Assembly (NCBI GenBank): GCA_007123055.1
Contig: SKSJ01000200.1
Location: forward strand, 1 to 37,374
Reading direction: 5' to 3'
Length of the DNA stretch: 37,374 bases
Origin: Wenzhouxiangella sp.
GTDB lineage: Bacteria; Pseudomonadota; Gammaproteobacteria; Xanthomonadales; Wenzhouxiangellaceae
Shown here: in pieces, positions 10,171 to 22,058 of the stretch
Layout: every line of letters starts with the position of its first letter
Numbering within the stretch: the stretch's first letter is position 1
The notes under the pieces: generated by a model
Told to the model about the DNA's origin: nothing
Databases searched by the model: none
What the model saw: the letters and a program-made list of their open reading frames with translations, nothing else
Program-made: the position numbers and the translations under genes

Positions 10171-12729
10171 TTACTCGCCGCTATCGTCGTCGTCTTCTTC
10201 CTCTTCGGCGGCAGCAACACGCGCCAGGCCGATCAACTCCTCCTCGTCGGCCAGTCGTATCAGTGTCACGCCCTGGGTATTGCGCCCCAGCTTCGAGATC
10301 TCGCTGACCGAGGTGCGCACCAATGTGCCGGCATTGGAGGTCAGCATGACATCATCCTCCTCGCTCACGCCCAGTGCAGCCACCAGCGGACCGTTGCGCC
10401 CGCTGGTCTGGATACCGATCACGCCCTGACCACCGCGGCGGTAGACCGGGAATTCGTCCAGCGCGGTGCGCTTCCCGTAGCCGTTGGCCGTGGCCAGCAG
10501 CACATCGCCGTCATCGGCGACCAGCATGGAAACCACTTCCTGGTCGTCCTTCAGGCGGATACCGAGAACGCCGCGTGTCTGGCGGCCCATCGGGCGAACG
10601 TCTTCCTCGTTGAAACGAATCGCCTTGCCGGCAGAAGAAAACAGAAGAATGTCTCGGGTGCCTTCGGTAAAGGCGACATCAACCAGTTCGTCACCTTCCT
10701 CGAGCAGGACGGCCCAGATGCCATTCGTGCGAATATTGGCAAAATCCGACAATGGGGTTTTCTTGACCCGACCGGCGCGGGTGGCGAAGAACACGAACCA
10801 GTCGTCGGGAAACTCGCGTGTGGGCAACACGGCATTGATGCGCTCGCCTTCGTCCAGCGGCAGCAGGTTGACCATCGGCCGGCCACGGCTGTTGTGACCG
10901 GCCTGCGGCAACTGGTAGACCTTGGTCTTGTAGACCTTGCCGGCGCTGGTGAACACCAGCAGGGTGTCGTGGGTATTGGTCACCCAGAAGCGCTCGACGA
11001 AATCCTCGTCCTTGGTGCGCGCTGCCGAGCGACCGCGACCACCACGCTTCTGCGAGCGGTAACGATCCAGCGGCTGGTACTTCGCGTAGCCGGCGTGAGA
11101 GAGCGTGACCACCACGTCTTCGGGGGTAATCAAATCTTCCATGGTCAGGTCGAGGTGATCGTGCACGATCTCGGTGCGGCGATCATCAACGTACTGATCG
11201 CGCAGTGCCTCGAGCTCTTCGCGGATGACCTGCATCAGGGCGTCCGGCTCCGACAGGATGCGCATCAGTTCGCGGATCGTGCCGAGAATTTCCTCATACT
11301 CGTCGGACAACTTGTCCTGTTCCAGGCCGGTGAGTTTCTGCAAGCGCAAGTCGAGAATCGCCTGGGCCTGTTGCGGCGAGAGTTGGTAGCCGCCCTCGCC
11401 CAGTCCATACTCCGGAAGCAGATCTTCCGGACGAGACAGTTCGGCACCGGCACGACCCAGCAGGGCCTCGACCAGGCCGGCATCCCAGCGCTTCGACTGC
11501 AAGGCCTCACGCGCGTCAGCCGGGGTCTTCGATGCCTTGATCAGCGCGATGACCTCGTCGAGGTTGGCCAGGGCCACGGTCAGGCCTTCGAGAATATGAG
11601 CGCGTTCGCGCGACTTGCGCAACTCGTAGAGACTGCGACGGGTCACCACTTCGCGTCGGTGCGCCAGGAAGGCCGACAAGGCCTGGCGAATCGTCAATAG
11701 CTTCGGCTGGCCGTCAACCAGCGCCACCATGTTGATGCCGAAGACGGTCTGCAGCTGGGTGAGCTGGAACAGGTTATTGAGTACCACCTCGGCGACTTCA
11801 CCGCGCTTGAGCTCGATAACCATGCGCATGCCGTCCTTGTCGGACTCGTCGCGAAGTTCACTGATTCCCTCCAGCCGCTTTTCCTTGACCAGGTCGGCGA
11901 TCTTTTCCAGCAGCCGGGCCTTGTTGACCATGTAGGGCAGTTCGTTGACCACGATGCGGGTTCGGCCGGAATCCTCGTCGGTCTCGATCTCGGTGCGGGC
12001 TCTCAGGTAGATGCGACCACGTCCGGTCTCGTACGCCTGGCGGATACCTGCCGCACCGTTGATGATGGCCGCGGTCGGGAAGTCGGGCCCCGGCAGGTAC
12101 TCCATGATCCCGTCGATATCGATCTCGGGATCCTCGATCATCGCCAGCAACGCCCGAATCACCTCGCCGAGGTTATGCGGCGGAATGTTGGTGGCCATGC
12201 CAACGGCAATACCCGAAGCGCCGTTGACCAGCAGGTTGGGAACGCGGGTCGGCAGGACGGTCGGTTCGGATTCCGACTCGTCGTAGTTCGGGATGAAGTT
12301 GACCGTTTCCTTGTCGATGTCGGCCAGCAACTGGTGCGACAACCGGGCCATTCGCACCTCGGTGTATCGCATCGCGGCGGCGGAGTCGCCGTCGATCGAA
12401 CCGAAGTTGCCCTGCCCGTCAACCAGCATGTAGCGCATGGAGAACGGCTGCGCCATACGCACGATGGTGTCGTAGACCGCGCTGTCGCCGTGGGGATGGT
12501 ATTTACCGATGACATCACCGACCACGCGGGCAGATTTCTTGTAGGGCTTGTTGTAGTCGTTGCCCAGCACATGCATCGCGAAAAGCACGCGCCGGTGCAC
12601 CGGCTTGAGGCCGTCGCGAACATCAGGAAGCGCCCGTCCCACGATCACGCTCATGGCGTAATCGAGGTAGGACTGACGCATCTCGTCTTCCAGGTTCACC
12701 TGGAGCACTTCACGTGCCATTTCCGCCAT
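10171..12729 (-). CDS. gyrA: DNA gyrase subunit A
   Basis: [67 protein letters not shown]; GyrA-box QKRGGRGR; acidic tail [11 protein letters not shown]. Confidence 0.97.
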   Translation of the reverse strand: MAEMAREVLQVNLEDEMRQSYLDYAMSVIVGRALPDVRDGLKPVHRRVLFAMHVLGNDYNKPYKKSARVVGDVIGKYHPHGDSAVYDTIVRMAQPFSMRYMLVDGQGNFGSIDGDSAAAMRYTEVRMARLSHQLLADIDKETVNFIPNYDESESEPTVLPTRVPNLLVNGASGIAVGMATNIPPHNLGEVIRALLAMIEDPEIDIDGIMEYLPGPDFPTAAIINGAAGIRQAYETGRGRIYLRARTEIETDEDSGRTRIVVNELPYMVNKARLLEKIADLVKEKRLEGISELRDESDKDGMRMVIELKRGEVAEVVLNNLFQLTQLQTVFGINMVALVDGQPKLLTIRQALSAFLAHRREVVTRRSLYELRKSRERAHILEGLTVALANLDEVIALIKASKTPADAREALQSKRWDAGLVEALLGRAGAELSRPEDLLPEYGLGEGGYQLSPQQAQAILDLRLQKLTGLEQDKLSDEYEEILGTIRELMRILSEPDALMQVIREELEALRDQYVDDRRTEIVHDHLDLTMEDLITPEDVVVTLSHAGYAKYQPLDRYRSQKRGGRGRSAARTKDEDFVERFWVTNTHDTLLVFTSAGKVYKTKVYQLPQAGHNSRGRPMVNLLPLDEGERINAVLPTREFPDDWFVFFATRAGRVKKTPLSDFANIRTNGIWAVLLEEGDELVDVAFTEGTRDILLFSSAGKAIRFNEEDVRPMGRQTRGVLGIRLKDDQEVVSMLVADDGDVLLATANGYGKRTALDEFPVYRRGGQGVIGIQTSGRNGPLVAALGVSEEDDVMLTSNAGTLVRTSVSEISKLGRNTQGVTLIRLADEEELIGLARVAAAEEEEDDDDSGE

Positions 12730-12949
12730 CGGGGAAATCCTGTCTGTGACTGATCCGGCGCCGCGCAAGCGCCTGATTCAAAGTGATTTTTATACTTCTT
12801 CCCGGAAACGCGACTAATCCTGCCAATCCGGGCGCAACAAGCGTGAAATTTTACCACAGCGAGGCCTTTCGAGGCAGTCTCGGCTCTGCCCAGAAATGGC
12901 CGGCGTTTACTGGTTTCGCTGGCGTCAGCGAAGCCCTGGTGGGGTTAGA

Positions 12950-13981
<1,032 letters not shown>

Positions 13982-14039
13982 CATTCCATCGTTCAACCCA
14001 GTATCATTGGCCTCCCCAAACCCGCACAACACGAGGAGC

Positions 14040-14624
14040 ATGCGAAAGACCATGCGTATCCTGACCACACTACTGCTGGCCCTGCCCATGCTGGTCGCGG
14101 CCGACGACCCTGCACAATCGGAGAATCCCAACGTGATCCTGCATACCAACCACGGCACCATCACCGTTGAACTGTTCGAGAACGAAGCACCCAAGAGTGT
14201 CGAGAATTTCCTTCAGTATGCTCGTGACGGGCACTACGACGACACCCTGTTCCACCGCGTGATTGACAATTTCATGATCCAGGGCGGCGGGTTCGATACT
14301 GAATTCAACCAGAAGGAAACCCGCGAACCGATCGAGAACGAAGCCGACAACGGCCTGAAGAACGAACGCGGCACCCTGGCCATGGCTCGGACCAATGATC
14401 CGCACTCGGCCACCTCGCAGTTCTTCATCAACGTGGCCGACAACGACTTCCTCAACCACCGGGGCAAGCAGTCCGGCCAGGCCTGGGGCTATGCAGTGTT
14501 CGGCCGCGTCACCGATGGCATGGACGTGCTTGACAGCATTCGCGCGGTCTCGACCGGCGTTCAGGGCTTCCACCGCGACGTGCCCGAAGAACCGGTCATC
14601 CTGGAACGGGTCGAACTGCCCTGA
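14040..14624 (+). CDS. Periplasmic/exported peptidyl-prolyl cis-trans isomerase (cyclophilin type)
   Basis: Signal peptide [58 protein letters not shown]. Confidence 0.9.
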   Translation: MRKTMRILTTLLLALPMLVAADDPAQSENPNVILHTNHGTITVELFENEAPKSVENFLQYARDGHYDDTLFHRVIDNFMIQGGGFDTEFNQKETREPIENEADNGLKNERGTLAMARTNDPHSATSQFFINVADNDFLNHRGKQSGQAWGYAVFGRVTDGMDVLDSIRAVSTGVQGFHRDVPEEPVILERVELP

Positions 14625-15418
14625 GTACCGCGCTTCCCGTCTACCTGATTTCGGATCTGCATCTGGATCCGGAGCGCCCGGAAACCACGCGCCTGTTCGT
14701 CGACTTTCTCGACGGGCCGGCGCGGGCGGCCCGGGCGCTTTACATTCTCGGTGACCTGTTCGAGGCATGGATCGGCGACGACGGCATTGGCGCAATGGAG
14801 CGCGAAGTTGCCGAGGCGCTGACCAGGCTGGCCACCCACGGAGTCGATATCCGTTTCATCTGCGGCAACCGGGACTTCCTGGTCGGCGATGACTATTGCC
14901 GCCTGTCCGGGATGCAGGCACTGGAAGAGCCCTGGAGGTTCAAAGAGTACGGGATTGAAGCCGTTTTGATGCACGGCGACACGCTGTGTACCGACGACAT
15001 CTCCTACCAGCGGTTTCGCCGCAAAGCGCGCGATCCCGAGTGGCAGCGCCGCATGCTGTCGTACCCGGTCTGGATCCGCAAATCACTGGCGCGGCTCGCG
15101 CGCTGGCGCAGCAAGCTGCATACCGGACGCACCGGGCAGATGATCATGGACGTCAACGAGAAGGCGGTGGCCGATTGTTTCCGGGAACACGACATTCGTC
15201 GAATCATTCACGGCCACACCCATCGCCGCGCAATCCACGACATCGAGATCGACAACCGCCATTGCCAGCGCGTCGTTCTCGGTGACTGGCATTCCGAAGG
15301 CAGCGCCGTGCGCGTCGATGAAGCCGGCATCGCCATGATGACCATCGCCCGCGATGCCGAAGGTCGCATCGAACTCAGACTGCACGAAACCGCCGCACCG
15401 CTGGCCGGCCAGGCCTGA
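14621..15418 (+). CDS. lpxH: UDP-2,3-diacylglucosamine diphosphatase
   Basis: Reading upstream of the called 14795 ATG restores (L)[29 protein letters not shown]...[15 protein letters not shown]...CGNRDFLVG...[13 protein letters not shown]; apparent CTG start at 14621 in a CTGA overlap with the upstream stop. Confidence 0.88.
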   Translation: MSTALPVYLISDLHLDPERPETTRLFVDFLDGPARAARALYILGDLFEAWIGDDGIGAMEREVAEALTRLATHGVDIRFICGNRDFLVGDDYCRLSGMQALEEPWRFKEYGIEAVLMHGDTLCTDDISYQRFRRKARDPEWQRRMLSYPVWIRKSLARLARWRSKLHTGRTGQMIMDVNEKAVADCFREHDIRRIIHGHTHRRAIHDIEIDNRHCQRVVLGDWHSEGSAVRVDEAGIAMMTIARDAEGRIELRLHETAAPLAGQA

Positions 15419-15445
15419 TCCCCCGGCCGACCGAACCTGCCACTG

Positions 15446-16423
15446 TTACAGCAGGGCTTCGAGTCGGCGCCCCGCCGCTACGCCACTACTCCACGCACCC
15501 TCGATGCGGCTGCCGCTGCACCAGTCACCGGCCACGGCCAGGCGGGAGGCCCCGTCCAACAGGCATCCCGCACTCAACGGATGATCGGCCAGGGCATAGC
15601 GCCACCGATGCGCACGCCGCACCACCGGATCGTCGGCAAAGGCGGGTTCGATATCACGCAACTCCCCGAGCATGCAGTCGGCAATGCGTTCGGGATCTTG
15701 CTCGATCCTTGACGACGACCAGCCCGCGTTGGCATGCACCACCCAACTCTCTGCACTTCCCCGTTGTGGCTTGGTGCAGTTGCGGGCAATCCAGGCCAGT
15801 CCACCCTGGTTGACGAATGCGGCATCGAAGTCGGTGCGAACGGTATTCTCGTACCCCAGCATCAGGGCCCAGCACGGGCGCATCTCGACGCCCTCAAGTT
15901 GTGCGTGCAGCAGATGATCGGGGCCCAGCAGGGTCGCCGCCTGTCGCGGGGGCGCGGTCAACAACAACGCCTTTGACTCCAGTTTCGAATCGTCTTCGAG
16001 TTCAACCTGCCAGTGACTGTCGAATCGGACACTGACGACACGACTGGAGTAGCGGCAATCCAGTCCCTCGGCGAAGCGCCGGAGCAGACCATTCATGCCT
16101 GGTAACGCGACCAGCCGACGGTCGGGTGCACCATTGCCGCTGTCCGGACGCGGACCGAATACCCGAAGCCGGGGACGCCATTCCGCCACCAGCCCCGCTC
16201 CTTCCCAGGCCTCGATCCGGCGCCGGAAAGCTTCGCTGCGGGCAGTGAAGTACTGTGCCCCGTGGTCAAAGGCAAACACTCCCTCCCGCCGCGTGGAACT
16301 GCGCCCGCCGGGGCCGCGCGCCTTTTCCACGATCGTGACGGAGACACCACGTGCCGCTAGGTGACTGGCCGCGGTCAGACCGGCCCAGCCGGCACCCACG
16401 ACGACGACATCAGTCGCTCTCAT
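15446..16423 (-). CDS. NAD(P)/FAD-dependent oxidoreductase (amine oxidase/renalase-like)
   Basis: VVVVGAGWAGLTAASHLAARGVSVTIVEKARGPGGRSSTRR Rossmann and amine-oxidase N-terminus; LAVAGDWCSGSRIEGAWSSGVAAGR. Confidence 0.85.
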   Translation of the reverse strand: MRATDVVVVGAGWAGLTAASHLAARGVSVTIVEKARGPGGRSSTRREGVFAFDHGAQYFTARSEAFRRRIEAWEGAGLVAEWRPRLRVFGPRPDSGNGAPDRRLVALPGMNGLLRRFAEGLDCRYSSRVVSVRFDSHWQVELEDDSKLESKALLLTAPPRQAATLLGPDHLLHAQLEGVEMRPCWALMLGYENTVRTDFDAAFVNQGGLAWIARNCTKPQRGSAESWVVHANAGWSSSRIEQDPERIADCMLGELRDIEPAFADDPVVRRAHRWRYALADHPLSAGCLLDGASRLAVAGDWCSGSRIEGAWSSGVAAGRRLEALL

Positions 16424-16958
16424 GACGGGTCAGAATCAGGTCGTCGGTCTCGAAACCCTGCGCACGGGCCACTTCCAGCAACCCCCGCAGCCGGTCGTCG
16501 GAAAGGCCCGGTGTGCGGGCCAGCACCCACAGATAACGACGGTTTTCGCTGCCGACCATCGCATACTGGTAGTCTTCGTCCAGCGCAATGACGCGGTAAT
16601 CGCCCCACACGAAGGGCAGGAAGGACAGCCAGCGTGGCGCAAAGCGGACTTCCAGGGCTGCCTCGGATCCGTCCGGATCAGCCTGCCTGGCCACACCGTC
16701 AGCTTCGGCGTAGCTGCCGTTCTCACGGCGACAGCGGTTGGTGACATCGATGCGACCGTCCTCGCGAAGACGGTAGTCGGCAGTCACGTTCGAAGCGCAC
16801 TGGCGCTGGAACCGATTGGGCAGGCGCGCAACTTCATACCAGCGTCCCTGGTAGCGCTCCAGGTCAACGCGATCGACAAGCTCCAGGCCGGCATGTGAAG
16901 TACCCATGCCGAGCAGCATGAGCATCAGGATGGCGACAGTCAACTTGAATTGAGTCAT
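16410..16958 (-). CDS. Bacterial lipocalin family protein (Blc-like), exported
   Basis: Signal peptide; VDLERYQGRWYEVARLPNRFQRQC; DYRVIALDEDYQYAMVGSENRRYLWVLARTP. Confidence 0.87.
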   Translation of the reverse strand: MTQFKLTVAILMLMLLGMGTSHAGLELVDRVDLERYQGRWYEVARLPNRFQRQCASNVTADYRLREDGRIDVTNRCRRENGSYAEADGVARQADPDGSEAALEVRFAPRWLSFLPFVWGDYRVIALDEDYQYAMVGSENRRYLWVLARTPGLSDDRLRGLLEVARAQGFETDDLILTRHESD

Positions 16959-17016
16959 GCCTGCATTCTGCCAGAGATCGGGTGAACCAAACTTGCAGCG
17001 CTCGAACGAGTCCGGC

Positions 17017-19485
17017 TCACGGCTCTCGTTCAGGAAACAGTTCCTGAATCATCCCGTAGATCGCCCGCTTTCGTTTTCCGGCAACAATCACCACCAGGTC
17101 TCCCGGGCATGCCAGCTGGAGCGTCTGGCGCACCGACTCAAACTCTTCATTGATCGAGACGATCGACTCACTTCGCACGCCGCCTTCGAGCAGCCCTTCG
17201 CAGAGCAGGGCACAAACCTCACCTGGTTCACGTCGGTACAGATTGGCAAATTCCTTACAGACATAAAGCTCGAAGCTGCCGGCGGCGGCACGCCCGACGC
17301 GCCGGATGAAATCATTGGTATTGCCAGCCGAACAGGAAAAATTGAGAATTCGGCGCCCTTCCACCGGAGTGCGTCTGACAAACTCCACGAGATGAGCCAT
17401 GCCATCCGGGTTGTGCGCATAATCGATGATCAGTTCGAACGGCAGCCCCTCGACACGATTAAGCCGACCGAAGTGGGTCTCGAACGAGGTGTCCAGCTCG
17501 CGCAGGCCGGCCGCGATGACTTCCGACGACACTCCCATGAAATGCGCGGCGAGGACGGCATGCAGGGCATTGCTGACATTATGGACAGCACGCCCGCCAT
17601 GGCAGACCGGCACATCTTCAACCGCGATCACCGGAATGGCACGGTCGTGTTCGTACACGACCAGCCAGTCGCGGCACTCTGATGATTCGAGCAGGGCGAC
17701 AGCACCGCCCTCCCCCACGGCTCCCGTCAAATCACCTGCCGACTGCCGGCATGACACCAGTCCGATCCGGCGCCCATGCAGGGCAGGCAGCATGTCCAGG
17801 CAATGCCGGTTGTCGGCATTGAGCACCACGGCATCCTCGGAAGCTTCCAGAATACTGCGCTTGATGCGCGCCATTTCCTCGACCGAGGCGATGGCCAGCT
17901 CATCGTCGAGGTGGTCTTCGCTGACATTGAGGCAGATACCGACGCGACAACGCTCGAAGCCCAGGCCGGTGCTCCCGGCGCTGCCGCGGGTGGACTCGAG
18001 CACGGCCAGTTCGGTCTCCGGATGATCAAGGACCCTCAGGTGTCCGATCAGGTGTCCGTCCTCGGTATCCGATATTTCGTTGGCTCCGATGAAGGAGCCA
18101 TCGGAACAGGCCAGGGCCGATCGTCGATCGGTCCGCTGCATGATCCAGTGCAACATCCTCGCCGTGGTGGTCTTGCCGTTGGTGCCGGTTACCGAGATCA
18201 CCGGCACCCGAGATCGCTCCGGTTCGGGGAAAAGCCAGTCGACAAAATCCCCGGCCAGACTTCGCAGTAGTGGGTCGTCGGCTTCGAAGAAGCGATCCAG
18301 GCGAGGCGCCAGGTCGACATCGACTATCGCACCTCCCGTTTCGGCAAGTGGACGCCCGAGATCGTCTGCGGCGACCTGCACGGCCAGCATGCCGACATCG
18401 AGCCGGGCGGCAATTCGCTCGGCCTGGTCCCTGACAGACGCGTCGAGCTGCTGTGGATCGGCAACGCTGAACTCCCCGCCCACCTCACTGCATCGAGCCA
18501 GAACGGCCCGGCACTGACCGCCGGCGACCAACAACAACCATTGGCCGCCGGAAACGAAGGGCTCGACCAGCACTTGCTTCCCGTAACGCAATGCGGAACG
18601 CGCGGCGGCACGGACGGCCTCCTCGCTATCGACAGCCAGCGCGGTCACCCGGCCGGCCAGGTTGCCAACGGGCCGAACGGCTACCGGTCGGCCGATGCGC
18701 CGAAAGGCACGTGCCGCACGTGATTCGCTCAGACACCAGCCCGCATCCGGCAAGGCCGATGGGACTGGCAGATCCAGTGCTGCCAATGCCCGCAGTCGGG
18801 CCTCTCGATCCCTCACAAGACCGAACACCGGTTCGGAGCGACTGACGCAGAAGGTACCGTCGACGGTGTGCTGCTGACTGCCCTGCCCCAGGCGAAGCAG
18901 GGAGTGTGCCCGCAAGCGAAAATCACCTTGAACCGGCTCGGTGGGCGGTCGATCCATGCGCAAGCGTGGAATACCGCGATCCATGGCTGCATCGATGATG
19001 GCCCTGGTATCCGCGGGTATGGCCAGTGGCGCATGCTCTTGCACGTAGGGTGTCAGCGTATCGTTCAGCCAGTCACGCAACTCGGCGCCAGCGAGCAAGC
19101 GTCGCACGGCTTCGGCAGCCAGCTCGGCAGCAGCATGACCGCTGTCGGGGTGATCGTACTCGAACCAGGGACGTGTCTGCCGTTTCAACTCGCAGGCATC
19201 AATACCGAACCGGTCGACCCGGTGACCGGCAGCGCGCTGCAGTGCCAGCGCCAGCCTGGCAAAAGCCTCTCCGACCAGATCTTCACTGCGGGCCGGATTT
19301 CGCGCAAAAGTACCGGTCGAGGCGCCAACCAGCGCTTCCACCTGTTCCAGCCTGCGGATCAATCCCGAGTCTTTGCTCCTCAGGGCCTGCCACTCGACCT
19401 CGTCAAGGCCCAGATGGTAATGGTGCAGCGGACAAGGCCCAAGGCGGTTGTATCCGGAAAACATGAATGTGCGGAGGATGTTCAT
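17017..19485 (-). CDS. Cyanophycin synthetase-like protein (N-domain, degenerate ATP-grasp, Mur ligase domain)
   Basis: 822 aa; PVISVTGTNGKTTTARMLHWIMQRT, VLESTRGSAGSTGLGFERCRVGICLNVSEDHLDD, VVLNADN, LIIDYAHNPDGMAHLVEFVR; N-terminal half collinear with CphA but lacking several ATP-grasp residues. Confidence 0.75.
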   Translation of the reverse strand: MNILRTFMFSGYNRLGPCPLHHYHLGLDEVEWQALRSKDSGLIRRLEQVEALVGASTGTFARNPARSEDLVGEAFARLALALQRAAGHRVDRFGIDACELKRQTRPWFEYDHPDSGHAAAELAAEAVRRLLAGAELRDWLNDTLTPYVQEHAPLAIPADTRAIIDAAMDRGIPRLRMDRPPTEPVQGDFRLRAHSLLRLGQGSQQHTVDGTFCVSRSEPVFGLVRDREARLRALAALDLPVPSALPDAGWCLSESRAARAFRRIGRPVAVRPVGNLAGRVTALAVDSEEAVRAAARSALRYGKQVLVEPFVSGGQWLLLVAGGQCRAVLARCSEVGGEFSVADPQQLDASVRDQAERIAARLDVGMLAVQVAADDLGRPLAETGGAIVDVDLAPRLDRFFEADDPLLRSLAGDFVDWLFPEPERSRVPVISVTGTNGKTTTARMLHWIMQRTDRRSALACSDGSFIGANEISDTEDGHLIGHLRVLDHPETELAVLESTRGSAGSTGLGFERCRVGICLNVSEDHLDDELAIASVEEMARIKRSILEASEDAVVLNADNRHCLDMLPALHGRRIGLVSCRQSAGDLTGAVGEGGAVALLESSECRDWLVVYEHDRAIPVIAVEDVPVCHGGRAVHNVSNALHAVLAAHFMGVSSEVIAAGLRELDTSFETHFGRLNRVEGLPFELIIDYAHNPDGMAHLVEFVRRTPVEGRRILNFSCSAGNTNDFIRRVGRAAAGSFELYVCKEFANLYRREPGEVCALLCEGLLEGGVRSESIVSINEEFESVRQTLQLACPGDLVVIVAGKRKRAIYGMIQELFPEREP

Positions 19486-19501
19486 CCAGAACTTCCGATT
19501 C

Positions 19502-20260
19502 TCAGTCCGGTTTGCGGGCGATGACGATCAGCAACTCCCAGCGCATGGCGACACTGCCGTCATCAAGCAGCCTCGTGCCCAACAGGGAGTCGATACCGTG
19601 AATAATTTGCTCGTCGCCAGCCCGGTCCATGCCGAACAGGGCCTTGGTGAACTCCGCCATGGCCGCAGGATCGGGAAAGCACCACTCCAGTGGCACGATT
19701 TCCAGGGAGACATCGACCAGCCCGGCCGCTTCCAGCAAGCCGATCACACCGTCGTCGAAGAAATGCCCGTCGTGGCCGAGACTGTTGTGGGTATCGACAA
19801 ACTCGTTGAGGAACCGGGCCGGCGCGCTGCCGGCGGCGACTTCGGCGATTCCCAGCCGTCCGCCGGGCCGGAGCAAGCGGTGAAACTCGCCCAGAACGGC
19901 CGGCAATCGGGTTTCGTGATGCAGGCCGGCCAGGCTGGCAACCACATCGGCTGTTGCATCGGGTAGCGTGATCGCGTCGAGCGGACAATGAAAGCGATCG
20001 CGGCCTTGCTCTCCGGGACAACGACGGAAGAATTCACCTACCGGATCCACGGCCAGGTAGCGAATGCCCGGGGACAGGTGCCTGGCGACGTAGCCGCCAC
20101 CGGCCGGCGCATCGATCAACAATTCACCGTCGCTCACCCGCAACCGCTGCGGCAGCAACTGCAGTTCCTCACTGCGCGCTTGCGGCCATTCCAGCATGGC
20201 ACGATGGTAGCGCTCACCGCGTGCAGAGAAAATGTCGTGGTAGCTATCGACTTCGCGCAT
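19502..20260 (-). CDS. Class I SAM-dependent methyltransferase
   Basis: LLIDAPAGGGYVARHLSPGIRYLAVDPV; LPDATADVVASLAGLHHE; EFHRLLRPGGRLGIAEVAAGS. Confidence 0.85.
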   Translation of the reverse strand: MREVDSYHDIFSARGERYHRAMLEWPQARSEELQLLPQRLRVSDGELLIDAPAGGGYVARHLSPGIRYLAVDPVGEFFRRCPGEQGRDRFHCPLDAITLPDATADVVASLAGLHHETRLPAVLGEFHRLLRPGGRLGIAEVAAGSAPARFLNEFVDTHNSLGHDGHFFDDGVIGLLEAAGLVDVSLEIVPLEWCFPDPAAMAEFTKALFGMDRAGDEQIIHGIDSLLGTRLLDDGSVAMRWELLIVIARKPD

Positions 20261-20323
20261 GATGCGCCTCTGCTCCAGTCATTGCCATCGCCCCTGCGGT
20301 TACAGCCCAGCCTCAACCGGGTT

Positions 20324-21859
20324 TCAATCTTCCGGCCGCAGGTAGGGGAACAGCAGCACGTCGCGGATCGACGGCGAGTCGGTCAACAGCATCACCAGCC
20401 GATCGATGCCGATGCCCTCACCGGCCGCCGGCGGCATGCCGTATTCAAGCGCACGGATGTAGTCCCGGTCGAAGTGCATGGCTTCGGCATCGCCAGCATC
20501 ACGGGCCTCCACCTGGGCCAGGAAACGTTCGGCCTGGTCTTCGGGGTCGTTGAGTTCGGAGAAGCCGTTGGCGATTTCACGCCCGGCCACGATCAGTTCG
20601 AAGCGGTCGGCAAAGTCCGGATCCTCATCGTTGCGGCGCGACAGAGGCGAAACCTCGATTGGGTAATCGACCACAAAGGTCGGCTGGATCAGGGTGTGCT
20701 CGATACGCTCCTCGAACAATTCCATCAGCAACCGTCCCCAGCCCCAGTTGTCCTCGACGTGGATATCGTTGGCACGGCACACCGCGCGCAGTTTCCCGGC
20801 GTTCTTGATATCACCGGCATCGATGTCGTCGTAGTGTTCAACCACTGCATCGGCGACCCGCACACGGGCATACTGGCCGCTTAAATCAATCGTCTCGCCC
20901 TGGTATTTCACCTTGCCGTCGCTCATTCCCGGCAGTTCGCTGACCACCGTGTTGAGCAGGTCCTGGGTCAGAGCGATGAGGTCGTTGTAATCAGCATGCG
21001 CCCAGTAGTACTCGAGCATGGTGAACTCGGGATTGTGCCGAGTCGATACGCCCTCGTTGCGGAAATTGCGGTTGATCTCATAGACCTTCTCCAGCCCGCC
21101 GACCAGCAGGCGCTTGAGGTGAAGCTCCGGCGCCACACGCAGGTAGAGATCGAGATCGAGTGCGTTGTGGTGCGTCACGAAAGGCCTGGCGGTGGCTCCA
21201 CCAGGAATGTGATGCATCATCGGGGTTTCGACCTCGAGGAAATCGCGGCTGTCGAAGTAGCGGCGAATCGCGCGAACGATCAACGTACGTCGGACAAAGG
21301 TCTCGCGCACCTCCGGGTTGACGATCAGGTCGACGTAGCGCTGGCGATAGCGGGTTTCCTGATCGGTCAGTCCGTGCCACTTCTCCGGCAGCGGGCGCAG
21401 GGACTTGGTCAGCAGCCTGAGTTGACTGGCCTGGACGCTGAGCTCGCCGGTACGGGTCCGCATCAGGGTGCCGGTCACGCCGACGATGTCACCGATATCC
21501 CACTGCTTGAAGGCCTGGTACACACCTTCGGGCAGATCGTCGCGCCTGAGGTAGAGCTGGATGCGAGCACCCGAGCCGTCCTGGATGTGGACAAAGCTGG
21601 CCTTGCCCATGATGCGGCGACTCATGATGCGGCCGGCCAGGCTGAAGCTATCGTCCAGCGCTTCCAATGCCTCCTGGTCCCAGCGCTCGACATCCTCGAA
21701 CCGATCGAGCAGGTCGGTGGCCGTCACCGTCACCCGAAAGTCGTTGGGAAAGGCCTCGCCCTGCTCGCGCAATGCATTGAGCTTCTCACGCCGCTCGGCA
21801 ATCAGGCGGTTCTCGTCCACCTCTGGCGCCTGATCCGTTCCTTTTCTGGTCATATCCAA
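20324..21859 (-). CDS. lysS: Lysyl-tRNA synthetase, class II
   Basis: [80 protein letters not shown]; start could also be 21853. Confidence 0.96.
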   Translation of the reverse strand: MDMTRKGTDQAPEVDENRLIAERREKLNALREQGEAFPNDFRVTVTATDLLDRFEDVERWDQEALEALDDSFSLAGRIMSRRIMGKASFVHIQDGSGARIQLYLRRDDLPEGVYQAFKQWDIGDIVGVTGTLMRTRTGELSVQASQLRLLTKSLRPLPEKWHGLTDQETRYRQRYVDLIVNPEVRETFVRRTLIVRAIRRYFDSRDFLEVETPMMHHIPGGATARPFVTHHNALDLDLYLRVAPELHLKRLLVGGLEKVYEINRNFRNEGVSTRHNPEFTMLEYYWAHADYNDLIALTQDLLNTVVSELPGMSDGKVKYQGETIDLSGQYARVRVADAVVEHYDDIDAGDIKNAGKLRAVCRANDIHVEDNWGWGRLLMELFEERIEHTLIQPTFVVDYPIEVSPLSRRNDEDPDFADRFELIVAGREIANGFSELNDPEDQAERFLAQVEARDAGDAEAMHFDRDYIRALEYGMPPAAGEGIGIDRLVMLLTDSPSIRDVLLFPYLRPED

Positions 21860-21928
21860 TTCCTGCTGAGCTCAAAGTCGATTCAAGAGCATGGAGGACA
21901 CCACACACGGGTTCTGAAAAGCGGCTAA

Positions 21929-22058
21929 CACGAAGTGCACGAAGAATGGCACGAAGCACACGAAGTAAAAACTTCAGGCTTTTGTGCAATCCACTGCTCA
22001 TTGTCCATCCGACTTCCCTTTCTTCGTGTCCTTCGTGCGCTCCTTCGTGCCCTTCGTG
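21929..22058. repeat. Intergenic inverted-repeat element: four CACGAAG units facing four CTTCGTG units
   Basis: CACGAAG at 21929, 21938, 21950, 21959; CTTCGTG at 22022, 22031, 22043, 22052; both arms spaced 9-12-9. Confidence 0.92.

Noticed and set aside
10015-11700. 561-aa plus-strand ORF opposite gyrA
   Set aside because: Antisense to a clear GyrA reading frame; composition is typical of GC-rich shadow ORFs with no recognisable domain.
12460-12510. Possible quinolone-resistance change in gyrA QRDR
   Set aside because: [12 protein letters not shown] retains Ser83 and Asp87 equivalents; wild-type.
21929-22058. CACGAAG array considered as a CRISPR
   Set aside because: Units are 7 bp with 2-5 nt gaps and arranged in opposing arms; no CRISPR-length repeats/spacers and no cas genes.
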